This document shows, piece by piece, positions 52,440 to 61,202 of a DNA stretch of 64,000 nt. The notes below the pieces were generated by a model, which saw only the letters and a list, made by a program, of their open reading frames with translations, was not told the origin of the DNA and searched no databases. How positions within the stretch are numbered: the first letter of the stretch is position 1; each line of letters begins with the position of its first letter. Origin of the DNA: Symbiodinium natans (Eukaryota; Sar; Dinophyceae; Suessiales; Symbiodiniaceae); the NCBI GenBank assembly GCA_905221605.1, contig CAJNDS010000757.1, positions 1-64,000 of the forward strand. Reading direction: 5' to 3'. A program made the translations under genes and the position numbers.

Positions 52440-54060
52440 GGGTTTAGGGTTTTAAGGATGAGAGTTTAGTGTTCAAGGGTTTCGGGTTTCAAGGTTTTAG
52501 GACTTAGGGTTTAGGGTTTCAGGGTTTTATGTGGGTTTTGGGGTTGAGGGTCTAGCATTGCTTTTCTTTCTGGTGCAGTCTCGCATTCTCTTTATCAGTT
52601 CATCGTCCTTCGCGACCTTTATTTTTTTGCTCGAACAACTTTCTTAGCTTGCCTTTGCCGCAAATTGCCTTCGCCTCCTTCCTCGCCCTTGTTGCTCCAG
52701 ACGCCCCCGGCTTAATGTTCGGAAAGATACTGTAAATTTTGAATGTAAATCACATTCCTCTCCAGAACCTCTTTGGCTGCGTCCCAGGTCATGGCACTGC
52801 GAGGAGTCCTCCTGCCTTCTCCCTTCTCTTCTCTTCTCCCTCCCACCGTCTTTACCCTGTGATTCTTGTGTTTATTTCTTCTTTCACAGGAGCTGTGGTG
52901 GTGCTGCTGCTGATCTGCTGCGGCGTTTCTTGGATGTTGTTATGGGCTTTCGGGTTTCCTGGCTTGGTCGGATCTGGTTTTCAGAAGGTTTTGATTGATG
53001 AGTTGTCTTGCCTGCGTTTCTGGTATGTTTCATAAGGGATGTTGGTGATTTCATTTGAAGGCTTGCGTGGGTGGTTGGTGATGACTTGCCTTCTTGGGTT
53101 GCTCAGGCGCAGCCGAATCCTGGGCGTGAGTGCACAGTGCCGCCCGGGGCAGCTGCTTGAGTGCAGTATGTGCTCTTGTGGTTGACTTCGTGTTTGTTCC
53201 AGCAGTATTCAGTGTATTTCGTGTTTGGCCGTTGCTGAGGTAGATCCGCGTGATCGGCACCTCTTTCGTGTTCCTTGGTCTCGTGTCTCCTGTTCATGTT
53301 TTTTTTGGTTTGTAACTATGCTGCAACAAAGGACGATACCTTGATTGAAGAGACGCCGGATGTGCCTTGGATGAATTTCATTGCTCTTTCCGAGTCGCTT
53401 GCTGGTAGGCGTGATAGGCTCGCTTTGTTCGATTGCACTTTCCTTTAAGGGCTCCGGCGGTCAGCAGGGCGTGCCATGGCTGGCAATCTTATTCAAGCTT
53501 TTTCTTCTTCTTTAGTCGTAGTTGTCGTGTTACACTTTGGCGTGTTTGGTGTCCCGGTCTTTTGTTGTCGAAGGTGGTTCCCTCCGACAGCGCCGCGGTG
53601 GTGATGCCCTCACTTCGTTTGTTTGTATGTCTGTTTGTTTTTTAGTTTGCCCGATGTCGAGGTTGCGAATTCCGGGACCCCCGTTGCTCAACTGCATTAT
53701 GATGTAATGCTCTTCTTGGTAGTGTTGTTGTTCTGTTTTTCTTGTTCGTGTGCCACTCCTTCATCTCTCGTTCTGATCCAAGGCTTTCGCCTTTCCCTCT
53801 GCAGAGGTGTTGGAAGAGGCGATAGCGTATGAGAACTTCGGCTCTTGGATGTGTTTGCGGTTGGGCTTTCGTCGCAGTTGCTTTAACCCTTCCTTCGTCA
53901 GTTTGTCTCTCTTATCTTAGGCCGCCATGCTGCCGGTGGTGCCTCGGCAGCAGTTATTGTCTTTTTGTTATTCGTTGGCTGTTCTCGGTTCTTGTGGTTG
54001 TTGTGTGTTGTGGTGTTGTATGCGTGCTTGGACTCCCTTGGCGAGGAACCCTAGACCCTA
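52440..54060. other. Unique T/G-rich stretch of gene B intron 14
   Basis: A 1.5-kb non-repetitive, pyrimidine-rich region. Several plus frames are open (52739-53035, 53433-53645, 53829-54068) but are rich in Cys, Phe, Val and Leu, as expected from T-rich DNA. No gene is supported. Confidence 0.45.
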
Positions 54061-54097
54061 CACCCTAACCCCTAAACCCTAAAACCCTGAACCGCAG

Positions 54098-54133
54098 TTC
54101 GTGGAGGTAGACAACAAGAAGAAGCGGGCTTAG
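54098..54133 (+). CDS. Possible terminal mini-exon (FVEVDNKKKRA stop)
   Basis: After an ACCGCAG acceptor that follows CCCTAAA units, a 12-codon stretch reads FVEVDNKKKRA then TAG. The acceptor, charge pattern and stop resemble a last exon. It lies in gene B intron 14 in the same orientation and no partner exon was found. Confidence 0.25.
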   Translation, partial: FVEVDNKKKRA

Positions 54134-54797
54134 AGTGTAGGGGTTGAGGGGCGGGGGCCTACATGAGGACCTATCAGGTTCAGGCTTTCGGGTGTTGGGG
54201 ATAGCCCTCTAGACCCGAAACCCTACACCCTACACCCTACACCCTACACCCTAAACCCTAAACCCTAAACCCTAAACCCTCCTAAACCCCAAACGTTTAG
54301 GGCTTTGGGTCTCCTGACAACAGGCGCCATGTTCCCTGGTGGGAAGAGAGCTGGCCCCTTTTTGGGTGTTCTTGAACCTTGGGGCTCAAAGTCGCACCAA
54401 GGACCCTACCCCCAGACCCCAGCCTCAAGAGCCACCGGGCCCTGGACCTTAAACCCGAAGCCCTAAACCTTAATTGCGCCCGATAAACCCTAAACCCTAA
54501 ACCCGGTATCCCTACATGACCTAAACTCGACAGTCGACAGGGCCCCCTAACCACCGCAGAAACCCTAAACCCGAAACCCTAAACCCTAAACCCTAAACCC
54601 CACAAACCCTAAACCCTAAGCACCTATCGGCCCTGATCCTAGAGCCTGAGATCCCCAAACTCTAAGCTACTTTGGGCTCTCCGGGCTTCTGGTTTCGGAT
54701 GTTGAGGCTGTAGGGTTTAGGGTTTATGGGTTAGGATTTAGGTTTTAGGGCTTAGGGTTTAGGGTTTAGGGGCTTTAGGGTTTTGGGGCTGTAGGGC

Positions 54798-54896
54798 TGG
54801 GATGTTCCCCCCTTGTACTAACAGTCCTTAAAACGGATTATAGTACCCCTGTCATAATCCCAATTAAGGGCTGCTAGTATAAGGGGGAACATCCCA
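54798..54896. mobile_element. MITE-like element, GGGATGTTCCCCC family (complete)
   Basis: Left end GGGATGTTCCCCCCTTGTAC plus TAACAGTCCTTAA; right end TTAAGGGCTGCTAGTATAAG then GGGGGAACATCCC. The arms of about 34 bases are inverted copies. Partial copies occur at 10329 and 19079. No coding capacity. Confidence 0.75.
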
Positions 54897-55032
54897 AGCT
54901 TAGGGTTTAGGGTTTAGGGTTGAGGGTCACTGTTCAGGGGCTTTAGGGTTTAGGGGCTTTAGGGCTAGGGCTTGGGGTTTTCGGGTCTTTAAGGCTTCGG
55001 GTCTTCTCGCCCCCTCGACCTTCGAACTCCAG

Positions 55033-55080
55033 ATGCGCTCGGGCAGCGATCTGCCCCTGCACGTGCTGGAGGACGTGAAG
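55033..55080 (+). CDS. Gene B exon 15, diverged RCC1-like repeat
   Basis: After AACTCCAG it reads MRSGSDLPLHVLEDVK, aligning to the GGDSxAVQxQLKxV segment. GC donor (GCGCGC), phase 0. With exons 14 and 16 it forms one blade (WGLE-MRSGSDLP...EDVK-EIQVVDS). TTTAGGG units follow at 55130. Divergence lowers certainty. Confidence 0.6.
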
Positions 55081-55396
55081 GCGCGCCACCGCGGTTCTTA
55101 TCTCATGGGTTCCCGACTACCCCGCTTTGGGGTTTAGGGTTTCGGGTTTAGGGTTCCTAGGTTCCCCACTTACATCCCTAAATAGCCTTAGTTATGAGGG
55201 GAACCGAGGAGGGGGGGGGTAGTACAGGGGGGGGGTTATCCTCTCTCGAGCCGACATCATTGGGGACCCAAACCCTGTACAATTTCTGCCAAGCCACTTA
55301 AGCCCAAACCCTAAATTCTAAACTCTAAACCCTAAACCCTGAACTCTTAAACCCTAAACTACTGGTACCTCTAAATCCTAAACCCCTTGAGCCAGC

Positions 55397-55418
55397 AGGA
55401 GATCCAGGTCGTGGACTC
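55397..55418 (+). pseudogene. Duplicate of exon 16 start (decoy acceptor)
   Basis: AGGAGATCCAGGTCGTGGAC and TC repeat exactly the acceptor and first 20 bases of exon 16, 97 bases upstream. The preceding AAACTACTGGTACCTC is also duplicated (55356 and 55446). The copy breaks off into CCCTACAC, so it cannot encode the exon. Confidence 0.8.
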
Positions 55419-55495
55419 AACCCTACACTTTAACGCAAAACCCCTAAACTACTGGTACCTCGAAACCCTAAACCCCCCTTAAGCCTCCCCACCAG

Positions 55496-55573
55496 GAGAT
55501 CCAGGTCGTGGACTCTGTGGCACTCTTTGCCGCAGTTCGCAAAGACGACTCGGTCGTGATCTGGGGCGACCGC
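55496..55573 (+). CDS. Gene B exon 16, RCC1-like repeat
   Basis: After CCACCAG it reads EIQVVDSVALFAAVRKDDSV then VIWGDR. GC donor (GCGCCT), phase 0. The VALFAAVRKDDSVVIWGD core is a clear family match. Confidence 0.82.
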
Positions 55574-56220
55574 GCGCCTCTGGCCGAATCATGCGCCGGA
55601 CCGACACGCCCAAGCTTAGACAGGGTTTGGGGTTTAGGGTATAGGATTTAGGTTTAGGGTTCAGGGTGTACAAAGCTTCAACCTAAACAGCGTCTACGGC
55701 CCTCAGGCAAGGGTTTAGGGTGTACTGTTTGGGGCTTGGGGTTCAGGGTTTCGGGCTTAAGGTGTTTTTTAGGCTTCAGAGTTTGGGGTCTGTGGTTTAG
55801 ATGGGTTTAGGGTAGTCTGGTTTAGGGTTAAAAGGGTATGGCAAGGTGTGCAGCACAGCGCAAAGGTTGTGGAAGTTCGCCTTATGCTCAAACGCAAAAG
55901 TCTGGTTAGATGGCTACTCCCCCCTTCAACTTCAACCATTTGTCCTAAGGAGGGGGAGTACAGGGGTCGAGGACAGCCGCAGTCGAAGCCCTAAACCCTA
56001 CACCCTAGGTGCTGTAACTTCAGCTCTTTTGTAAGCCCGGCCCCAAATTCCTTGCTGCGTGGGGCTTTAGGGTTTACCGCAACCCTGAACCCTGAACCCT
56101 GAACCCTAAACCCTAAATCCTAGACCCTAACCCTAAACCCTAAACCCTAAACCCAAAACCCTAAACCCTAGACCCTAAACCCTAAACCCGAAACCCTAAA
56201 CCCTAAACCCTAAACCCCAG

Positions 56221-56293
56221 GCCTTCGGCCAGCATCTGCACGTCGCGCGCGCGGACCTGGAGTGCTTGCAGGAGACGCAGGTGGCGAGCAAAG
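56221..56293 (+). CDS. Gene B exon 17, diverged RCC1-like repeat
   Basis: After ACCCCAG it reads AFGQHLHVARADLECLQETQ then VASK and a split Gly codon, aligning to xFGGDSxAVQxQLxxVQQIQAT. The GGDS core has become GQHL. GC donor (GCCACC), phase 1 out. A GT donor at 56281 is an alternative but does not fit exon 18. Confidence 0.62.
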
Positions 56294-56324
56294 GCCACCA
56301 GGGGTTTAGGGTGCCTAAGCCCCA

Positions 56325-57003
56325 AACCCCAAACCCCAAACCCCAAACCCCAAACCCCAAACCCCAAACCCCAAACCCCAAACCCTAAACCCTAAACCCT
56401 AAACCCTAAACCCTAAACCCTCAACCCTCAACCCTAAACCCTAAACCCTAAACCCTAAACCCAGCTAGGGTTTAGAGCTGTAGGGGCTTCGGGTGCTTTC
56501 CGGGTGTAGGCTTAAGGGGAAATGCCTCACGCGGCAAGCCCGAGAGGCCTCGAAAGCCCTCAACAACGGTCTAGGGTTTAGGGTGTAGGGTTTAGGGTAT
56601 AGGGTTTAGGGTTTAGGATATAGGGTTTAGGGTTTAGGGTTTAGGGCTGAACCGAAAAAAGCCTGTCTTGAGTTTAGGCTCGCCCACTGCTCCAAGCATC
56701 ATATAGTGCGCGTGGTGATGCTTTTGAGTGACGGTTTTTTTCATTCCAGCCGCAATGTGCATGTGGTAGTCCACGACAAGGTTCCAGGCGTTCCAGGGGC
56801 AACTGTTGATCTCCCAGTGGGCCCTTCCTTGTCCCTTTTGTTGGGGTCCCAGCTTTGAGAAGCTGCCCAATGCCACAAAGGGAGCCCTTATAAACAAACC
56901 CTAAACCCGAAATCAACCGTAAACCCCAAACCCCAAACCCCAAACCCCAAACCCCAAACCCCAAACCCTAAACCCTAAACCCCAAACCCCAAACCCTAAA
57001 CCC
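56325..57003. repeat. Gene B intron 17: CCCCAAA and CCCTAAA arrays
   Basis: CCCCAAA array 56321-56372, CCCTAAA 56373-56460, TTTAGGG variants 56573-56645, CCCCAAA and CCCTAAA 56920-57003. A minus-strand open frame occupies 56634-56897. Confidence 0.8.
56634..56897 (-). CDS. Possible minus-strand ORF nested in intron 17
   Basis: The minus frame contains HWEINSCPWNAWNLVVDYHM and HIAAGMKKTVTQKHHHAHYM, which look like real protein. It is bounded by telomere-like repeats on both sides. No ATG context or splice partner is established and the family is unknown. Confidence 0.35.
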   Translation of the reverse strand: MFIRAPFVALGSFSKLGPQQKGQGRAHWEINSCPWNAWNLVVDYHMHIAAGMKKTVTQKHHHAHYMMLGAVGEPKLKTGFFRFSPKP

Positions 57004-57042
57004 TGTTGGGATCCCCCACTTCGCGCGTCGAATGCTCTCGAG

Positions 57043-57095
57043 GGGCCGTGGCCACGGTACTCCTCGACGGCTCGGTGAAGACGCGCGGGCGGCCG
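57043..57095 (+). CDS. Gene B exon 18, eroded RCC1-like repeat
   Basis: After CTCTCGAG it completes Gly and reads AVATVLLDGSVKTRGRP. The Trp of the VVTWG motif is Arg here. A GA donor (GACCCG) leads in phase 0 to 59043; other ends are possible, and reading on gives DPDSDENVQ. This is the last exon with family resemblance in the chain. Confidence 0.6.
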
Positions 57096-57328
57096 GACCC
57101 GGATTCGGACGAAAATGTCCAGAAAACCCTGAAAGGGTTTAGGGTTTAGGGTTTAGGGTTTAGGGTTTAGGGTTCGGGCAGCTGGGGCCCCCCCAAGGTA
57201 AATCCAAAGGGAGAGGAGTATTCGGGGCATCCCGTGTTTGGCATCGCGCGGAGAAGGTCCAGAGGTTTGCTCCCTAGGGTTTGCTGTTTGCTGTCAACCC
57301 TAAGTGCGGAGGGTGGTTTGGTTTAGGT

Positions 57329-57367
<39 letters not shown>

Positions 57368-58206
57368 GGTTTAGGGTTTAGGGTTTAGGGTTTAGGGTTT
57401 AGGGTTTAGGGTTTAGCGTTTATAGGGTTTAGGGTTTAGGATTTAGGGTTAAGAATTTAGGGTTTAGGGTGTAGGGTTGAGGTTAATCCCTGGTCAAACC
57501 CAAACCCGGGGCCTTTCTTGTTTGAATAGGCATTTGTGCCAGTTTATAGGATTTAGAGTTGAGGGTTCAGGGTTTATGGCATATCTTAATAGGGATTCTC
57601 AGGGAATAGTCTTGCAATCATGTAGGCTCCCGTGCTGCGCCGAACCTCGGAAGACCTTTTGCCTCGCGCTTCCGTTTCAGGGTTTAGGATTTAGGGTTTA
57701 GGGTTTAGGGTTTAGGGTTTAGGGTTTAGGGTTTAGGGTTTGGGGTTTCTTCCAGGGCATAGGCTTTGACATGTCGTTCAGGGCATGGGGCTTGGGAGTT
57801 TGCGCGAATCGTGGCTTGAGGGGTTCCCTGCTTGTTGTGGTTTAGGGTCCTAGACCCCCCGAGGCCCTAAAACCTAAACCCTAAACCCTAAACCCGAAAC
57901 CCTATCCCTAAACCCTAAACCCGAAACCCTAAACCCCGAATCCCTAAATCCTAAAGGGTCCCGGGCGAGCAAGAAGGACTACGGCGGGGATTGCAGCTGG
58001 GCGCAAGGCCACCTGCCCCTTCGGCATATTAAAGCAAATCGGACGGAGGTTTGCTTGGGCTTTGGGGTGTAGGGTGTAGGGTTTAGGGTTTCGGGTTTAG
58101 GGCTTAGGGTTTACGGTTACGGTTTAGGAAGGGTTTGGGGTTTAGGGTGGTTTCGGTTTAGGAAGAGTGTGGGGTTCAGGGCTTTAGGGTTGAGGGTTTC
58201 GGGTTG

Positions 58207-58410
58207 TGGTTTAGGGAGCTCCCCGTTCATGACCCTGTCAAGGAACTTACAATGAAGTTCCAATAAAAAGGAATAGAAGGGGTTGATTTTCGAAAACAGT
58301 GATACAGTGCCGTTGTCATGGTAACTTAGTTTAAGCTCCTTCACAAGAACCCGGGACAATTGCGCGCTGTGTTTTTGTGGTGTCTTTTTCATGTTGCGGC
58401 CTCTTGGCAT
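58207..58410 (-). CDS. Possible minus-strand gene, about 67 aa
   Basis: Starting at ATG 58408-58410 (minus) the frame reads MPRGRNMKKTPQKHSAQLSR then VLVKELKLSYHDNGTVSLFS and NPFYSFLLELHCKFLDRVMN. Beyond about 58207 it enters repeat-coded PKPQ sequence, so the true end is probably near there or at a splice site. It looks like a real protein N-terminus with a basic start. No family is identified. Confidence 0.45.
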
Positions 58411-58675
58411 ACCAGAATGAGACCAACAAAGGGTTTGAACATAATTTTTACTGCTTATTACCCTTACAATCCCTATATGCTCGTTTTTAAGCCGCGAAAT
58501 CTACTTTCTTTATTATGGGGCCCCCCAAACCTACCCCGGTTTCAGGGTTCCTGGCTCCATGCGTTGCCTTTCACTTGCCCGCAGCATTCGGCTTACAGCG
58601 GCTTCGCGTCATCCGCCTCCGCATCACCTTCGCCCCTTTACCGTCGCCATGCTCCGCACCATTCTCTCCGCTGTT

Positions 58676-59022
58676 GCTTGGCAACTGAGTGGTACCCTTT
58701 GCTTTTTTCGGGGTTTCGGGTTAACTTGTAAAAGTAACCAGCCCCAAAAAGGGTACTTGGAGGTTCATGATACTCAATAACCCAATTGCAACCCCGTTAG
58801 GGTACTCAAAGAATGGGGTACTTAGTGCCCTGAACCTCCAAGTACCCTTATAATAATACTTATTATTCTTATTATTCTTATTATTCTTATTATTCTTATT
58901 ATTCTTATTATTCTTATCATTCTTATTATTCTTATTATTCTTATTCTTCTTATTATTCTTACTATTCTTATGATTCTTACTAGTATTACTATTATTATTA
59001 TACAGTTTCTGGGCTACCAAGG
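58676..59022. mobile_element. MITE-like element (copy 3) with nested insert and TTATTC repeat
   Basis: Left end GCTTGGCAACTGAGTGGTAC, right end TTTCTGGGCTACCAAGG, the same family as 8350 and 12144. A TACTTGGAGGTTCA element (58752-58851) and a TTATTC microsatellite (58857-58975) lie inside. The right end is about 15-20 bases from the acceptor of exon 59043. Confidence 0.65.
58752..58851. mobile_element. TACTTGGAGGTTCATG element (copy 2), nested
   Basis: GGGTACTTGGAGGTTCATGA and TGAACCTCCAAGTACCCTT are inverted ends. It sits inside the larger MITE, so it inserted later. Confidence 0.65.
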
Positions 59023-59042
59023 TTGCTTTCATCGCAGCGGAG

Positions 59043-59142
59043 GCTTCGTGCCCGCACGACGAGTGCCCGGCACAGAGTGAAGCCCTGATCCAGCACCACG
59101 TGACGCAGCAGAAGGTCCAGACCACTGGGTACGAGATTGGAG
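59043..59142 (+). CDS. Gene C exon 1 in view, Cys-rich protein
   Basis: Reads ASCPHDECPAQSEALIQHHV then TQQKVQTTGYEIG and a split Gly codon, ending at GT donor GTAGGG. Its start is uncertain: with the acceptor at 59042 it is phase 0 and continues gene B exon 18, whose RCC1-like spacing it roughly keeps. It may instead be the first visible exon of an independent Cys-rich gene. Confidence 0.55.
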
Positions 59143-59265
59143 GTAGGGAACCCTAAACCCTAAACCCTAAACCCTAAACCCTAAACCCTAAACCCTAAAC
59201 CCTAAACCCTAAACCCTAAACCCTAAACCCTAAACCCTAAACCCTAAACCCTAAACCCTAAACAG
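59143..59265 (+). other. Intron made almost wholly of CCCTAAA units
   Basis: From GTAGGGAA to AACAG this 123-nt intron contains about sixteen uninterrupted CCCTAAA units and little else. Both splice sites are canonical and the flanking exons agree in phase. Confidence 0.7.
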
Positions 59266-59358
59266 GAGACAACACCCAGAGCTGCGGCCCTGACCGCGTG
59301 CGCCTTGAGTCGCCCGAAGAGTGCGAGGAGGCTGCTGGCGCCTTGGGCAAGCGACCAG
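59266..59358 (+). CDS. Gene C exon 2, EEC..AA..LG motif
   Basis: Completes Gly and reads DNTQSCGPDRVRLESPEECE then EAAGALGKRP. The C...xLxSxEECExAAxxLG pattern is the signature of a Cys-rich domain recurrent in dinoflagellate gene models. It ends CCAG followed by GATGAAC (GA donor), phase 1. TTTAGGG follows at 59370. Confidence 0.7.
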
Positions 59359-60391
59359 GATGAACTTGAGGGTTTAGGGTTTAGGGCTAGGGTTTAGGTT
59401 CTAAGGTTTAGGGTTTAGGGCTAGGGTTTAGGGTTCTAGGGTTTAGGGTTTAGGGTTTAGGGTTTAGGGCTTGGGAACTGGGGTTTAGGGTTTAGGGCTA
59501 GGGTTTAGGGCTTGGGATTTTGGATTTAGGGTTTGGTGTTTAGGGTTTTAGGGTTCAGGGTTTAGGGTTTTAGGGTTTAGGGTTCAGAGTTTCGGGGTTT
59601 TAAGTTTTAAGGTTTTAAGGGCTTTTGTGTTTAGGGTTCAGGCCAAGTTAGAATGAAACTTGAGTGTTTTTTCGCGCGATAAAAATGCTCAGATTTGTTT
59701 CCAACCTGGCCAGGATGAACTTGAGGGTTTTTTGTGTTCAGGGTTCAGGGTTTAGACTCTTATCCCAATGGCCCATTCCGTTGAAGGACCCTAAGCCCTA
59801 AACCTTAAACAAACCCCAGACGTACTAGGAATAGGAACCCTTAAAGGGACCATAGTGTGAGAGAGACCCCCCCCCCTGTCCACATCCTTCTGACAACATG
59901 CAGCACAACCTAAAGAAACACAACTGCACACGACTTTTCAACCACTGGTATGCCTATACACGTTCATGGTAGTCTGTGTGAGGATGTTTCCAAATTAGGG
60001 CTCTTACTTGAAAATACACGGACTTTACAGTGAGATTTTGTCATAAAGCCCTAGATCCTTGGTTCCTACTACAAGCATGTTACAGGGCTTGTGATTTAGA
60101 CGTTCAGGGTTCGGGTCATCATGCGTTCATTCCTTCTGACACTTGAGATGAGGACTTTCGGCTACACAGGCTCATATGCTGGCTGGCCGAGGTACTGCTT
60201 CATGCGCCTTGTCTGTGGATGAGACGTTTGGCCCTCCAGGCTCTTGCCCTGGAGGGGTTTGAGGTCAGGGTTCAGGGCAAGCAACAACGAGTGATAGGAA
60301 CCCTAAACCCTAAACCCTAAACCCTAAACCCTAAACCCTAAACCCTAAACCCTAAACCCTAAATCCTTAACCCTAAAACCCTAAACCCCAG
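59359..60391 (+). other. Gene C intron 2
   Basis: TTTAGGG arrays with CTAGGG variants (59370-59590), a second copy of CCAGGATGAACTTGAGGGTT at 59711, unique AT-richer DNA (59800-60250), then CCCTAAA units (60300-60385). Confidence 0.6.
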
Positions 60392-60521
60392 AACCGAGGT
60401 ACCGGGATCTCTTCTACTTCAACAACAATGCGGTTTCGTCTTCATCCCGGGATGACGCCCGGCTGATTTGCGAGCGCATCGAGGCGACCACGACAACGAC
60501 CACCACCAGCATCGACCACCC
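60392..60521 (+). CDS. Gene C exon 3, YFN motif and Thr linker
   Basis: Split-codon join gives E, then PRYRDLFYFNNNAVSSSSRD and DARLICERIEATTTTTTTSI. YFNxN followed by a Cys is the end of the Cys-rich unit, and the seven-Thr run is a typical interdomain linker in this family. A GA donor (GACTCT) in phase 2 is chosen because exon 4 then reads in frame. TTTAGGG follows at 60563. Confidence 0.7.
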
Positions 60522-60621
60522 GACTCTTAGCTGGGGTTGAGGGGCTGTCGGGGTTTGGGGGTTTAGGGTTTAGGGTTTAGGGTTTCGGGTTTCGGGTTTA
60601 GGGTTTAGAGTTTGGGCGGGA

Positions 60622-60770
60622 TAAAATCGGTGAACGGATCAGAAACCAGCCTGCGAATCAGAAGCCGCGAATGAGAACCCCGCCGCGAATCAGAAGCTAA
60701 GAGTCAGAAGCCAGCGCGAATCAGAAACAGCACGTCCGAAACTGGCCGCATCAGAACGAACGGCAAGAAA
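60622..60770. repeat. Degenerate GCGAATCAGAAGCC repeats
   Basis: Five or six imperfect copies of a 17-22-base unit with GCGAATCAGAAGC. Within gene C intron 3; non-coding. Confidence 0.7.
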
Positions 60771-60904
60771 CTGGGTGGGGGGCTGGTTGCTGGGAGGGGG
60801 GCCTCAAAGCGGGAAAGCCATAGCATCAGAAACCTGTCGGTTTCCGAAGCAGCCGTCTCTTGGTTTGCAAGGCTCCTGTCCTAGGTCCTAGTTCGAATTC
60901 AGCC

Positions 60905-61099
60905 CTAAACCCTAAACCTAAACCTTAAAACCCTAAACCCTAAACCCTAAACCCTAAACCCTAAACCCTAAACCCTAAACCCTCAACCCTAAACCCTAAA
61001 CCCTAAACCCTAAACCCTAAACCCTCAACCCTCAACCCTAAACCCTAAACCCTAAACCCTAAACCCTAAACCCTAAACCCTAAACCCTAAACCCTAAAC
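60905..61099. repeat. CCCTAAA array
   Basis: About twenty-six units with a few CCCTCAA, ending at the acceptor of exon 4. Confidence 0.97.
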
Positions 61100-61102
61100 G
61101 AG

Positions 61103-61202
61103 GAATGTCGTGAGCTACGAGCTCGGCCTCCCGGGTGCCATGGATTGCGCGGTGGGCCACGTGGTCTCCACTCACATCGACTCTGGGCAACCATGTGGAC
61201 AG
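61103..61202 (+). CDS. Gene C exon 4
   Basis: Reads NVVSYELGLPGAMDCAVGHV then VSTHIDSGQPCGQ, ending at CAG followed by GTTTGGGG (GT donor), phase 0. A competing frame (EECRELRARPPGCHGL) also has Cys-rich family features but does not fit the phase of exon 5. Confidence 0.6.

Larger units (their letters stand above)
36191..57095 (+). other. Gene B: ubiquitin-like plus RCC1-like repeat protein, 18 exons
   Basis: This entry spans a whole gene whose exons are listed separately. The 18 exons (30-101 nt) join in phase to 1182 nt, 394 codons. The protein begins with a ubiquitin-like fold start (MSISVSVVLLSGRTAKV) and continues with RCC1-like units of the form GAFAALxADGSVVTWGxxxFGGDSxAVQxxLxxVQQIxA. 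Dinoflagellate gene models with this architecture are common and are often labelled HERC or RCC1-like; molecular role is unknown. Inferred introns use GC (13), GT (3) and GA (2, counting the last exon) donors. Repeats drift toward the 3' end, where Trp and Gly positions are lost. The C-terminus may continue into gene C at 59043. Confidence 0.75.
57096..59042. other. Intron or spacer between genes B and C
   Basis: TTTAGGG arrays at 57137-57172, 57335-57475 and 57685-57745, unique DNA, CCCTAAA units at 57870-57950 and TTTAGGG at 58080-58130. A minus frame lies at 58207-58410. A MITE with a nested MITE fills 58676-59022. If B and C are separate genes, the end of B and start of C lie here unrecognised. 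Confidence 0.45.

Noticed and set aside
60880-60900. GTTCGAATTC resembling a tRNA T-loop
   Set aside because: No D-arm, anticodon arm or acceptor stem can be folded from the 80 bases upstream.
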